30,375 nt of DNA from Hellea sp964576765 (GTDB lineage: Bacteria > Pseudomonadota > Alphaproteobacteria > Caulobacterales > Maricaulaceae). Position numbers and translations under genes: made by a program. The notes beneath the pieces were generated by a model. The model was not told the origin of the DNA. It ran no database searches and saw only the letters and a list, made by a program, of their open reading frames with translations. Positions 24,637 through 30,375 of this stretch are shown piece after piece (positions within the stretch are counted from its first letter, which is position 1; every line of letters starts with the position of its first letter). The stretch covers positions 1 through 30,375 of the forward strand of contig CAZNWH010000015.1 of the NCBI GenBank assembly GCA_964576765.1, given 5' to 3'.

Positions 24637-26069
24637 TGACTTTGAAATCTAAACTTGGACTACTCGCTGCCGGTACAGTTATTGCCGTTGGCACCACCTA
24701 TGCCGCCGCTCAAACACGAACGAGTCAAACACTCGTCAAACCCGCCGTAGCTAGTCCTACCTCACCCCAGCACAAACTTAGCCTAGACGATCAAAGCCTT
24801 CTATTGTCTTTGCTAAATCCCGAATTTTCAACCGCTAAAAAGCTACAACTCGCGGAACTGGCCGAGAGATGGTCGCCTGCCTATATCGCGCCCACCCTTG
24901 AGATTTTCAATTTTATTCCCGATCGTGAAATTCGTAGAGCTCTGCTTAAGCATCTTTCCGAATCAACCGGTCAAAGTTTCGGGCGCGATATTAATGCGTG
25001 GTATCGCTGGCTGTGGAATGAACCGGAAATCAAAGTGGCGGGCTATGATAATTTTAAGGCTGAATTTTACAGTGCTATAGATCCTAAATTTGCCAAATAT
25101 TTCAGAAACCGCGGAAACACCTCGCAAATCCGCCTTGATGAAATCCGTTGGGGCGGCGTTGTTCAAGACGGGATTCCACCTCTGCGCCAACCTAAAATGC
25201 TACGCGCCAAAGATGCTGACTACCTCGAAGACGATAACGTCGTTTTCGGTATAGAGATCAATGGCGATGTCCGCGCTTATCCTAAACGGATTTTGGCATG
25301 GCATGAGATGTTCGTTGATAATGTGGGCGGCATTGATTTCGCAGGCGTATATTGTACCCTCTGCGGAACTGTCATCCTCTATGAAACAGATGCCAAGGGT
25401 CTTTCCCACAACATTGGCACATCGGGCTTTCTCTACCGTTCTAATAAGCTCATGTATGATAAAACCACGCAGTCCCTCTGGAACACGATTAAAGGCGAAC
25501 CCGTTCTTGGTCCATTGGTTGGTAAAGACATTGCACTACAACACCGCAGCGTCGTGACAACAACATGGGGAGAATGGAAACGCCGTCACCCGAACACCCA
25601 AGTCTTATCCCTCGATACAGGACACCGCCGCAATTATGATGAAGGCGTCGCCTATCATGATTATTTCTCGACCGACCGCCTTATGTTCAACACGCCTTAT
25701 AATGATCAAAGGCTAAAAAATAAGGATGAAGTCCTTGCCCTGCGTTTCAAATCCAATCCACGCGAGCAGCTTGCCATTTCGGCCAAATATCTTAAGAAAA
25801 ACCCTGTCTATATGGACAGCCTGGGCACACAAAATATCCTTGTCCTGACCGATAAAACCGGTGCCAACCGCGTCTATGACCCCAAAGGATTAAAGTTTAA
25901 AAGCTTTGACGGGGATAGCACAGCCATAGATTCCACGGGTAAAAGCTGGACATTATCAGAAAGCAAACTCGCCTCCGCAGATGGGCAAGAACTTAAACGC
26001 CTACCCTATAACCGCGCTTTCTGGTTTGGTTGGCACGCGACTTATCCCAATTCAAGATTAGTGAAATAA
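24636..26069 (+). CDS. DUF3179 domain secreted protein
   Basis: The 477-residue protein starts with a signal peptide (MTLKSKLGLLAAGTVIAVG, cleavage after AAA near residue 25), so it is periplasmic or surface-exposed. An N-terminal helical part of about 120 residues precedes the DUF3179 domain. That domain shows the family's hallmarks: VFGIEINGDVRAYPKRILAW, the cysteine pair Cys240 and Cys243 in VYCTLCGTVILYE, GTSGFLYRSNKLMYD, SLWNTIKGEPVLG and THPNTQVLS-like HPNTQVLSLDTGHRR. The function of DUF3179 is unknown; CxxC suggests metal or redox chemistry. A strong terminator follows. Its translation start lies in the 12-bp inverted repeat described separately, which may control expression. Confidence 0.9.
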   Translation: MTLKSKLGLLAAGTVIAVGTTYAAAQTRTSQTLVKPAVASPTSPQHKLSLDDQSLLLSLLNPEFSTAKKLQLAELAERWSPAYIAPTLEIFNFIPDREIRRALLKHLSESTGQSFGRDINAWYRWLWNEPEIKVAGYDNFKAEFYSAIDPKFAKYFRNRGNTSQIRLDEIRWGGVVQDGIPPLRQPKMLRAKDADYLEDDNVVFGIEINGDVRAYPKRILAWHEMFVDNVGGIDFAGVYCTLCGTVILYETDAKGLSHNIGTSGFLYRSNKLMYDKTTQSLWNTIKGEPVLGPLVGKDIALQHRSVVTTTWGEWKRRHPNTQVLSLDTGHRRNYDEGVAYHDYFSTDRLMFNTPYNDQRLKNKDEVLALRFKSNPREQLAISAKYLKKNPVYMDSLGTQNILVLTDKTGANRVYDPKGLKFKSFDGDSTAIDSTGKSWTLSESKLASADGQELKRLPYNRAFWFGWHATYPNSRLVK

Positions 26070-26089
26070 TCAGGATAGCTCATAAATCG

Positions 26090-26117
26090 GGCGGCTCTTT
26101 TAAGGGCCGCCTTTTTT
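26090..26117 (+). terminator. Rho-independent terminator after the DUF3179 gene
   Basis: GGCGGCTCTT (26090-26099) pairs with AAGGGCCGCC (26102-26111) with one G-U pair, followed by six T residues (26112-26117). This is a strong, well-formed terminator 21 bp after the stop codon. Confidence 0.85.
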
Positions 26118-26249
26118 AAACCATAGGCCAGCCGGAATATTGTCATAAACACTTAAAATGCCACAAAATGACCTCTGATTGAACTAATATCAGTCAGATA
26201 TCTACCCTAGTGCCGTTCCTAATCATTGTAATCAGGGACTGAGTAGGAC

Positions 26250-28415
26250 ATGCCATCACAACTTTCGCACATAATCACAACATCTATTTTATCCGCCATG
26301 CTGAGTTCGACAGCATGGGCCAATACACCTTCACACATTGAGACCATCCAGACGGAAATTGGAATTAATGAAGTACAAGACGGCTCGCTTTTGTTTAAAA
26401 CAGATCGTCCCGGCCGTTATCTCAAAGCTCCAATGGTTTCAACAGATGTAAAAATGGATATTGCCGGGCCTGTTATCCGCACCACACTTTCGCAAACTTT
26501 CCAGAACACATCCGATCAATGGGTTGAAGGCATTTATGTGTTTCCCTTGCCAGAAAATGCTGCCGTGGACCGTTTACGTATTGTAGTTGGTGGGCGTTTG
26601 ATTGAAGGACAAGTCAAAGAAAAAAAGCAGGCTAAGAAAATTTATGAAACAGCCAAAGCCGAAGGAAAGAAAGCGAGCCTTGTCGAACAATTACGGCCTA
26701 ATATGTTCTCAGCCTCCGTAGCTAATATTGGCCCTCATGAAACCGTCGCCATTCAAATTGAATATCAGGATAAAAGCACAATCAAACACGGTGTTGCATC
26801 ACTAGTTTTTCCTATGACAGTCGCACCACGATATTCTCCGCCACGCGAGCTTGTTAAATTGGCAACAGCCGATGGAAAAATTACACCTGTTATCCTTGAT
26901 CCGGTTCTAGACAGACATCTCATTTCACCTCCACTGATGGATCCTAAAGATGAACCTACGGACTATCTTCGCTTACCCGTCAGTATAAGTATAAACTTAG
27001 AAGCAGGGTTTGATATGGCGGATATTTCAAGCCCTTATCATAATGTTACCGTGGACCGTATTGATAGTGATAGCGCCCGTATCACGCTTAGCGCGGGTCT
27101 GGTTCCTGCCAATAAGGACTTTCAACTAAACTGGAAAGCGCAGGCTTCGAATGAGCCTCAACGCAAGGTGTTTACCGAAACTATTGGTGAGACGAATTAC
27201 CTCTTAACCATGATGTCCCCCCCTTTACCAGAAATCCCTCATGCCATTAAAACTCATGCCCGCGAAATGTTGTTTATAATAGACACCTCTGGCTCAATGG
27301 GAGGCACCTCAATAATGCAAGCGCGGCGTGCCTTAAAGCTTGGACTAAACCGCCTCGACCCTGAAGACAGTTTTAACGTCACACGCTTCTCTAATGATTA
27401 TTCCAAGCTGTTTTCCTCCCCTCGCCGCGCGACCAAAGAAAATATAAATGAGGCCCTAAGCTATGTTGACGGCCTACATGCAAATGGTGGAACGATGATG
27501 AAACCAGCCCTTGATAACAACCTTATAAGTCAGCTTGACAAAGAACGTCTCAGACAAATTGTATTTATAACGGACGGAGCGATTGGAAATGAAAGAGAGC
27601 TTTTTGCGCTTATTAAAGACAAAATAGGCGACGCTCGTATGTTCCCTATCGGCATTGGCTCTGCGCCTAATCGATTTTTCATGTCACGCGCGGCTAAATT
27701 TGGCCGAGGCACAATGGTAATGATTGGCAAAATTGATGAGGTCGAGTCGCAAATGAGCGATCTCTTCACAGCTTTAGAAAATCCGATTCTGACAAACCTT
27801 CAACTCAGTTTAAAAGATGAAGGCGAAGCCTATCCATCTCGCTTACCTGACCTTTATGATGGCGAGCCAGTCATTTCTATTGTTAAGCTTATCAATAATG
27901 AGCGACCCGATGTCCTCACCATTTCAGGGCAATATGCGGATAGTCCTTATAAAAGTAGCGTGAGTCTTTCAGCCGCAACGCCCGCCAAAGGTCTCTCAGT
28001 GCTCTGGGCGCGAGAAAAGATCGCTGACCTCGAAGAACGCCGCTTTGATAGATCAGACGCGGCGCAAATTGATGCTGAAATTTTAAAAACGGCCCTTGAT
28101 TATCATCTCGTCAGCCGTCTGACCTCGCTTGTCGCGGTAGATATCACGCCGTCCCGTAATGTATTAGACCCGTTAACGAGTCTAGCTGTTCCGACACAAC
28201 TGCCTGCTGGCTGGGGTTTTGGCAAACTTGCCGCCGTTCCGCAGCCTCGGCAGCCTTCACATGCTCCCCATCAAAGCGGTTCAAATGCGCCTAAATTAAC
28301 GCCGAAGAGGACTACCTCAATGCCAGCAACTGCAAGTCCTCATATCCTGATGATATGGCTCGGATTTTTCTTAATGTTATTAGGCGCAACACGTCGCCGT
28401 CGTCATAATGCTTAG
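26250..28415 (+). CDS. Marine proteobacterial sortase target protein (VIT and VWA domains)
   Basis: The 721-residue surface protein has a signal peptide (MPSQLSHIITTSILSAMLSS, cleavage after AWA near residue 25). A VIT domain follows at about 45-170 (IRTTLSQTFQNTSDQWVEGI, YVFPLPENAAVDRLRI, KKQAKKIYETAKAEGKKASL). The VWA domain has an intact metal site Asp345-Thr-Ser347-Gly-Ser349 (FIIDTSGSMGG) and the loop FITDGAIGNE. The C-terminus (691-721) is a sorting signal: motif, a hydrophobic stretch ending near residue 714, then RRRR. The motif reads Met-Pro-Ala-Thr-Ala where LPxTG is expected. VIT-VWA proteins of this type are usually the only sortase substrate in the genome. The stop overlaps the sortase start by 8 bp. 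Confidence 0.93.
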   Translation: MPSQLSHIITTSILSAMLSSTAWANTPSHIETIQTEIGINEVQDGSLLFKTDRPGRYLKAPMVSTDVKMDIAGPVIRTTLSQTFQNTSDQWVEGIYVFPLPENAAVDRLRIVVGGRLIEGQVKEKKQAKKIYETAKAEGKKASLVEQLRPNMFSASVANIGPHETVAIQIEYQDKSTIKHGVASLVFPMTVAPRYSPPRELVKLATADGKITPVILDPVLDRHLISPPLMDPKDEPTDYLRLPVSISINLEAGFDMADISSPYHNVTVDRIDSDSARITLSAGLVPANKDFQLNWKAQASNEPQRKVFTETIGETNYLLTMMSPPLPEIPHAIKTHAREMLFIIDTSGSMGGTSIMQARRALKLGLNRLDPEDSFNVTRFSNDYSKLFSSPRRATKENINEALSYVDGLHANGGTMMKPALDNNLISQLDKERLRQIVFITDGAIGNERELFALIKDKIGDARMFPIGIGSAPNRFFMSRAAKFGRGTMVMIGKIDEVESQMSDLFTALENPILTNLQLSLKDEGEAYPSRLPDLYDGEPVISIVKLINNERPDVLTISGQYADSPYKSSVSLSAATPAKGLSVLWAREKIADLEERRFDRSDAAQIDAEILKTALDYHLVSRLTSLVAVDITPSRNVLDPLTSLAVPTQLPAGWGFGKLAAVPQPRQPSHAPHQSGSNAPKLTPKRTTSMPATASPHILMIWLGFFLMLLGATRRRRHNA

Positions 28416-28986
28416 GCTACCTCGGCTAAGCTTGGGTTTCATTGTCGGTTTATGCGGGATGAGCCTTTTGGCTAATGGGCTTTATATGAGCGGCAAAGCT
28501 AAGCTTGCCCAAAGCCTGCTGGAGCGCGCCTGGACAAAAACGGCGATGACAGGAGATATCTATTTGCCGTGGTCATGGATGGACGCCCACCCCGTCGCGC
28601 GCCTAAAAATTCAGGGCGATGAGCGACCGCATATTGTTCTAAATACCGATAGCGGCCAAGCGCTTGCCTTTGGTCCAGCCGTAATCAAAGGCACAGAAAA
28701 CACAGATTTTCTCGCTATTGCCGCGCATAAAAACACGCAGTTTCAAAATTTGAAAACGGTGAAGGTGGGCGAAATCATTACTCTTGAACAGCCCAAGGGA
28801 GAGATACTGACATATCAGGTCACACATACCCAAATTTTAGATAGCCGGACAGACGGCCTGCCTATAGAGGTCAAAGCTAAAACGCCGTCCCGTTTAGCTT
28901 TGGTGACCTGCTATCCGTTCGACGCGGTAAGCTTTAATGGCCCGATGCGTTATGTCGTCTATGCAGAGCGTATCAACAAGGTTTAG
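28408..28986 (+). CDS. Class GN (Gram-negative) sortase
   Basis: The 192-residue cysteine transpeptidase has an N-terminal membrane anchor (about residues 7-28). The sortase triad is His107 in IAAHKNTQF, Cys168 in LALVTCYPF and Arg181 in GPMRYVVYA. The histidine motif HKNT departs slightly from the more usual HRDT. It cleaves the sorting signal of the upstream VIT-VWA protein and transfers it to an unknown acceptor; in Gram-negative bacteria the acceptor has not been settled. Its ATG lies within the last codons of the target gene, so the two are translated in a fixed ratio. Confidence 0.93.
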   Translation: MLRLPRLSLGFIVGLCGMSLLANGLYMSGKAKLAQSLLERAWTKTAMTGDIYLPWSWMDAHPVARLKIQGDERPHIVLNTDSGQALAFGPAVIKGTENTDFLAIAAHKNTQFQNLKTVKVGEIITLEQPKGEILTYQVTHTQILDSRTDGLPIEVKAKTPSRLALVTCYPFDAVSFNGPMRYVVYAERINKV

Positions 28987-29179
28987 ACACTTCAATCCTC
29001 AACAACTGCCCTTAAGTACCTAGCAATTTCAATGATTTGTAAAAAATGTTGGAGGTCAATCTTCATAAACGCGGGCTGTGTTATAAATGAGCATCATCGG
29101 ATTAAAGTCCCGGTGTGTTCTGAATGTTAGTGTATTTTATTTTCAATAAATGACACAAAGACAAGCAATCGCGTAGGTT
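28987..29179. other. Intergenic region upstream of the candidate RNA
   Basis: This stretch after the sortase gene holds no convincing gene. It is AT-rich in places (29041-29046 A-run, 29130-29150). The segment GTCCCGG near 29107 could pair with CCGGGA near 29333, which might extend the structured RNA upstream. I could not identify a promoter with confidence. Confidence 0.4.
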
Positions 29180-29446
29180 TGTGGCGTTCAGACGATGAGA
29201 CTGAGTGCCGCGAAGTTACGACCGCAGAGGTGCCGGCTCTTTGTGAGGAGTTAGGCAGTGCAATTTTCGTTACACGAAAAATGCACGAACCGGTGTAGTC
29301 AGGTAGCGACAGCTATCGTAAAGCTGCAACTCCGGGATTAAGAGGCCCTCACACAAAAATCATCGCCGCGAGGGAGACCTCTCCTAAAACTAGCTAACTT
29401 ACTTTTGGTATTCCTTCGGGAAGCCGCCCTCGCGGACTGTCTTTTT
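29180..29446 (+). ncRNA. Candidate structured non-coding RNA, unknown class
   Basis: This sequence between two convergent genes is unlikely to be coding, since both strands carry many stops, yet it holds many compatible helices. TGTGAGG (29242-29248) pairs with CCTCACA (29347-29353) and encloses two hairpins. One is TGCA-A-TTTTCGT with ACGAAAA-A-TGCA (29259-29285). The other is GGTAGC-GACA-GCTATC (29302-29317). After this domain, CCGCGAGGG (29366-29374) pairs with CCCTCGCGG (29427-29435), enclosing a C(UUCG)G hairpin at 29411-29422, and a T5 run follows at 29442-29446. The plus strand is favoured by the UUCG loop, the G-U pair in GGTAGC/GCTATC and the T-run. It lacks the tmRNA tag, the RNase P core and the SRP GNRA loop I would expect of those classes. 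The 5' end is uncertain. Confidence 0.5.
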
Positions 29447-29518
29447 ATAAAGTCCCGCTTGTTTATGGGGTTTGTTTTTTTGAAACCCGACTCTGTGTGC
29501 AGGCAGAATCCGTTTTAA
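29447..29518. other. Intergenic region between candidate RNA and DUF6665-like gene
   Basis: This gap contains GGGTTT (29468-29473) and AAACCC (29483-29488) around a T-rich loop, and the weak dyad GACTCTG/CAGAATC near 29490-29511. The first has no T-run after it in either direction; the second is followed by CGTTTTAATT on the plus strand. I cannot call a firm terminator for the leftward genes. Confidence 0.3.
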
Positions 29519-29836
29519 TTATATCGCGCCCATCCGCGCGAGAATAGGCGGCGTGATCTTATAAAACTTTATAGGATGGTCATGATTATTAATGCCGACG
29601 GCTTCTCGGATAACAAAGAAATTATAAACAACCTGCGCCGCTTGGTCTAAGAGCTTTTCCTGCTCGGCTTGATTTGATCCGTCATAATTGTCTAGAGCCA
29701 ACATCGCCTTTTCAACTAATCTACCATGATGACCCAAGGCGGCCGCATGTTCGGCAAATATTTCAGCCTCAAGAACACTCGCGCCTGTATTCGTGTCAAA
29801 TTGCGTTTGCAAATTTTGGGGCGGGCGAATGGACAT
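29519..29836 (-). CDS. DUF6665-like small protein
   Basis: The 105-residue soluble protein is mostly alpha-helical. Its pattern VLEAEIFAEHAAALGHHGRL, then AAQVVYNFFVIREAVGINNH and the C-terminal KITPPILARMGAI resembles the DUF6665 family, in which 'FF.qRE..G' and 'P.evLaRMG' are conserved. The function is unknown. Its start codon shares one base with the stop of the upstream small membrane protein gene (TGATG at 29834-29838), so they are co-translated. Confidence 0.72.
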   Translation of the reverse strand: MSIRPPQNLQTQFDTNTGASVLEAEIFAEHAAALGHHGRLVEKAMLALDNYDGSNQAEQEKLLDQAAQVVYNFFVIREAVGINNHDHPIKFYKITPPILARMGAI

Positions 29837-30078
29837 CAGGCTTCATCATATTCATCTAATTTAGCTTTTTCAGCATAACGATCATAACGTCGTTCTATTT
29901 TCGACATGACAAAGATTACCAAACAATAAAGCAAAATAAGAGCGATTGACCCCTTCAGCCCCGTAAATGAAGGTAGAACATCAAATGATGTAAAATGGGA
30001 TATCAGCCCGTTAAAGCCAAATAAACCAAGCGGAAAAGGAATGAAATAAATGAGAGTACGTTTTAAATCACTATCCAT
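29836..30078 (-). CDS. Small two-helix membrane protein
   Basis: The 80-residue protein has two predicted membrane helices (about residues 8-28 and 42-60) and a highly charged C-terminal tail (KIERRYDRYAEKAKLDEYDE). I do not recognise the family. It lies 30 bp after the MmcQ/YjbR gene and overlaps the DUF6665-like gene by one base, so the three probably form one leftward operon. Confidence 0.65.
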   Translation of the reverse strand: MDSDLKRTLIYFIPFPLGLFGFNGLISHFTSFDVLPSFTGLKGSIALILLYCLVIFVMSKIERRYDRYAEKAKLDEYDEA

Positions 30079-30108
30079 AACCCATATATAATTAGATTAG
30101 ATTTTTGT

Positions 30109-30375
30109 TCAATATGTAGCCTCTAATCCTAACTCCGCGCGCGCCTTCTTAGTCATCCGTTTAATCGCCATGTGATAGGACGCTTCGATATGTTCTTTAA
30201 GCGCGCTATCATCGAGACCGGTCTCTGCGTAATGCTGTATCCATTTCATCCCGCGTGAGGCCAGATAGGGCGCAGGACGCAGACCCGGCATATCGCGCAT
30301 GACTTCATAGCCTATATCGCTGGCTTTAAAGGTAACTTGAAACTGCCCGTCTTTTTCGCGCGCCATAGCATAAAG
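30109..30375 (-). CDS. MmcQ/YjbR family protein (5' end cut by window edge)
   Basis: The reading frame runs off the right edge of the window: the codons before the ATG at 30366 are open (Leu-Tyr-Ala), and that methionine lies inside a conserved beta-strand, so it is not the true start. The visible ~88 residues show the MmcQ/YjbR pattern: FQVTFKASDIGYEVMRDMPG, LRPAPYLASRGMKWIQHY, then ALKEHIEASYHMAIKRMTKK. This is the CyaY-like fold domain (PF04237) with the final 'SY.la...L.kk' helix. The family is often annotated as DNA-binding, but the cellular role is unclear. It heads the small leftward operon. Confidence 0.82.
   Translation of the reverse strand, partial: LYAMAREKDGQFQVTFKASDIGYEVMRDMPGLRPAPYLASRGMKWIQHYAETGLDDSALKEHIEASYHMAIKRMTKKARAELGLEATY

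Noticed and set aside
29195..29254. Short 19-codon reading frame inside the candidate RNA
   Set aside because: No ribosome binding site and it overlaps helix-forming segments; more likely chance.
29180..29446. Possibility that this region is tmRNA, RNase P RNA, SRP RNA or a cobalamin riboswitch
   Set aside because: No tag-peptide codons, no conserved RNase P core, no SRP tetraloop motif, no B12-box-like element and no downstream gene on the plus strand.
29468..29488. Hairpin GGGTTT/AAACCC as a terminator
   Set aside because: The T-run is in the loop rather than after the stem, and neither strand has a suitable T-tail.
1..30375. CRISPR arrays, insertion sequences, prophage genes, tRNA or rRNA genes
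   Set aside because: No regularly spaced repeats, transposase motifs, T-loop consensus or rRNA-like segments were seen on either strand.

Overview
The window looks like chromosomal DNA of a marine alphaproteobacterium, most likely a stalked or dimorphic Hyphomonadaceae/Maricaulales-type organism. The evidence is an rplY-pth-ychF operon, a QueE of the CX14CX2C type, an alphaproteobacterial RpoH, a DUF1285/NUDIX/CCA operon divergent from a MoxR-DUF58-DUF4159 operon, and a Gram-negative ('class GN') sortase with its single VIT-VWA target. GC content is moderate by eye. I see no IS element, prophage, tRNA, rRNA or CRISPR array. The genus assignment is inference.

Layout. 1-503 (-): partial TetR regulator, divergent from a PhyH-type dioxygenase (588-1760). 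1790-2914 (-): PA0069-type radical SAM protein. 3073-5672 (+): DUF533 protein, CoxE-like VWA protein and FKBP lipoprotein. 5854-8260 (+): rplY-pth-ychF, a translation operon. 12809-8270 (-): six tightly packed genes, DUF1285, NUDIX CoA pyrophosphatase, CCA-adding enzyme, GST, apt and a MOSC protein. 12901-19609 (+): four-gene MoxR/DUF58/DUF4159/VWA membrane system. 19718-21520 (+): three small secreted or lipoprotein genes of unknown function, one with 11-residue tandem repeats. 22868-21517 (-): queC-queE for 7-deazaguanine synthesis. 22950-24518 (+): an unknown exported protein, then rpoH. 24636-26069 (+): DUF3179 secreted protein. 26250-28986 (+): sortase target and sortase. 28987-29518: convergent intergenic region with a probable structured RNA. 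30375-29519 (-): partial MmcQ/YjbR protein, small membrane protein and DUF6665-like protein.

How the genes fit together. A recurring theme is envelope machinery built on the VWA fold. It appears in the CoxE-like protein, DUF58, the DUF4159 protein (strongly degenerate), the 696-residue membrane protein and the sortase target. Only the last two keep an intact DxSxS metal site. The MoxR operon should encode an AAA+ ATPase acting on membrane-bound VWA partners. The sortase pair should process one surface VIT-VWA protein. The most interesting items are the unassigned structured RNA near 29.18-29.45 kb, the non-canonical sorting motif (Met-Pro-Ala-Thr-Ala), the undecad-repeat lipoprotein, the 12-bp inverted repeat that runs into the DUF3179 start codon, and a sigma-32-like promoter directly upstream of rpoH.
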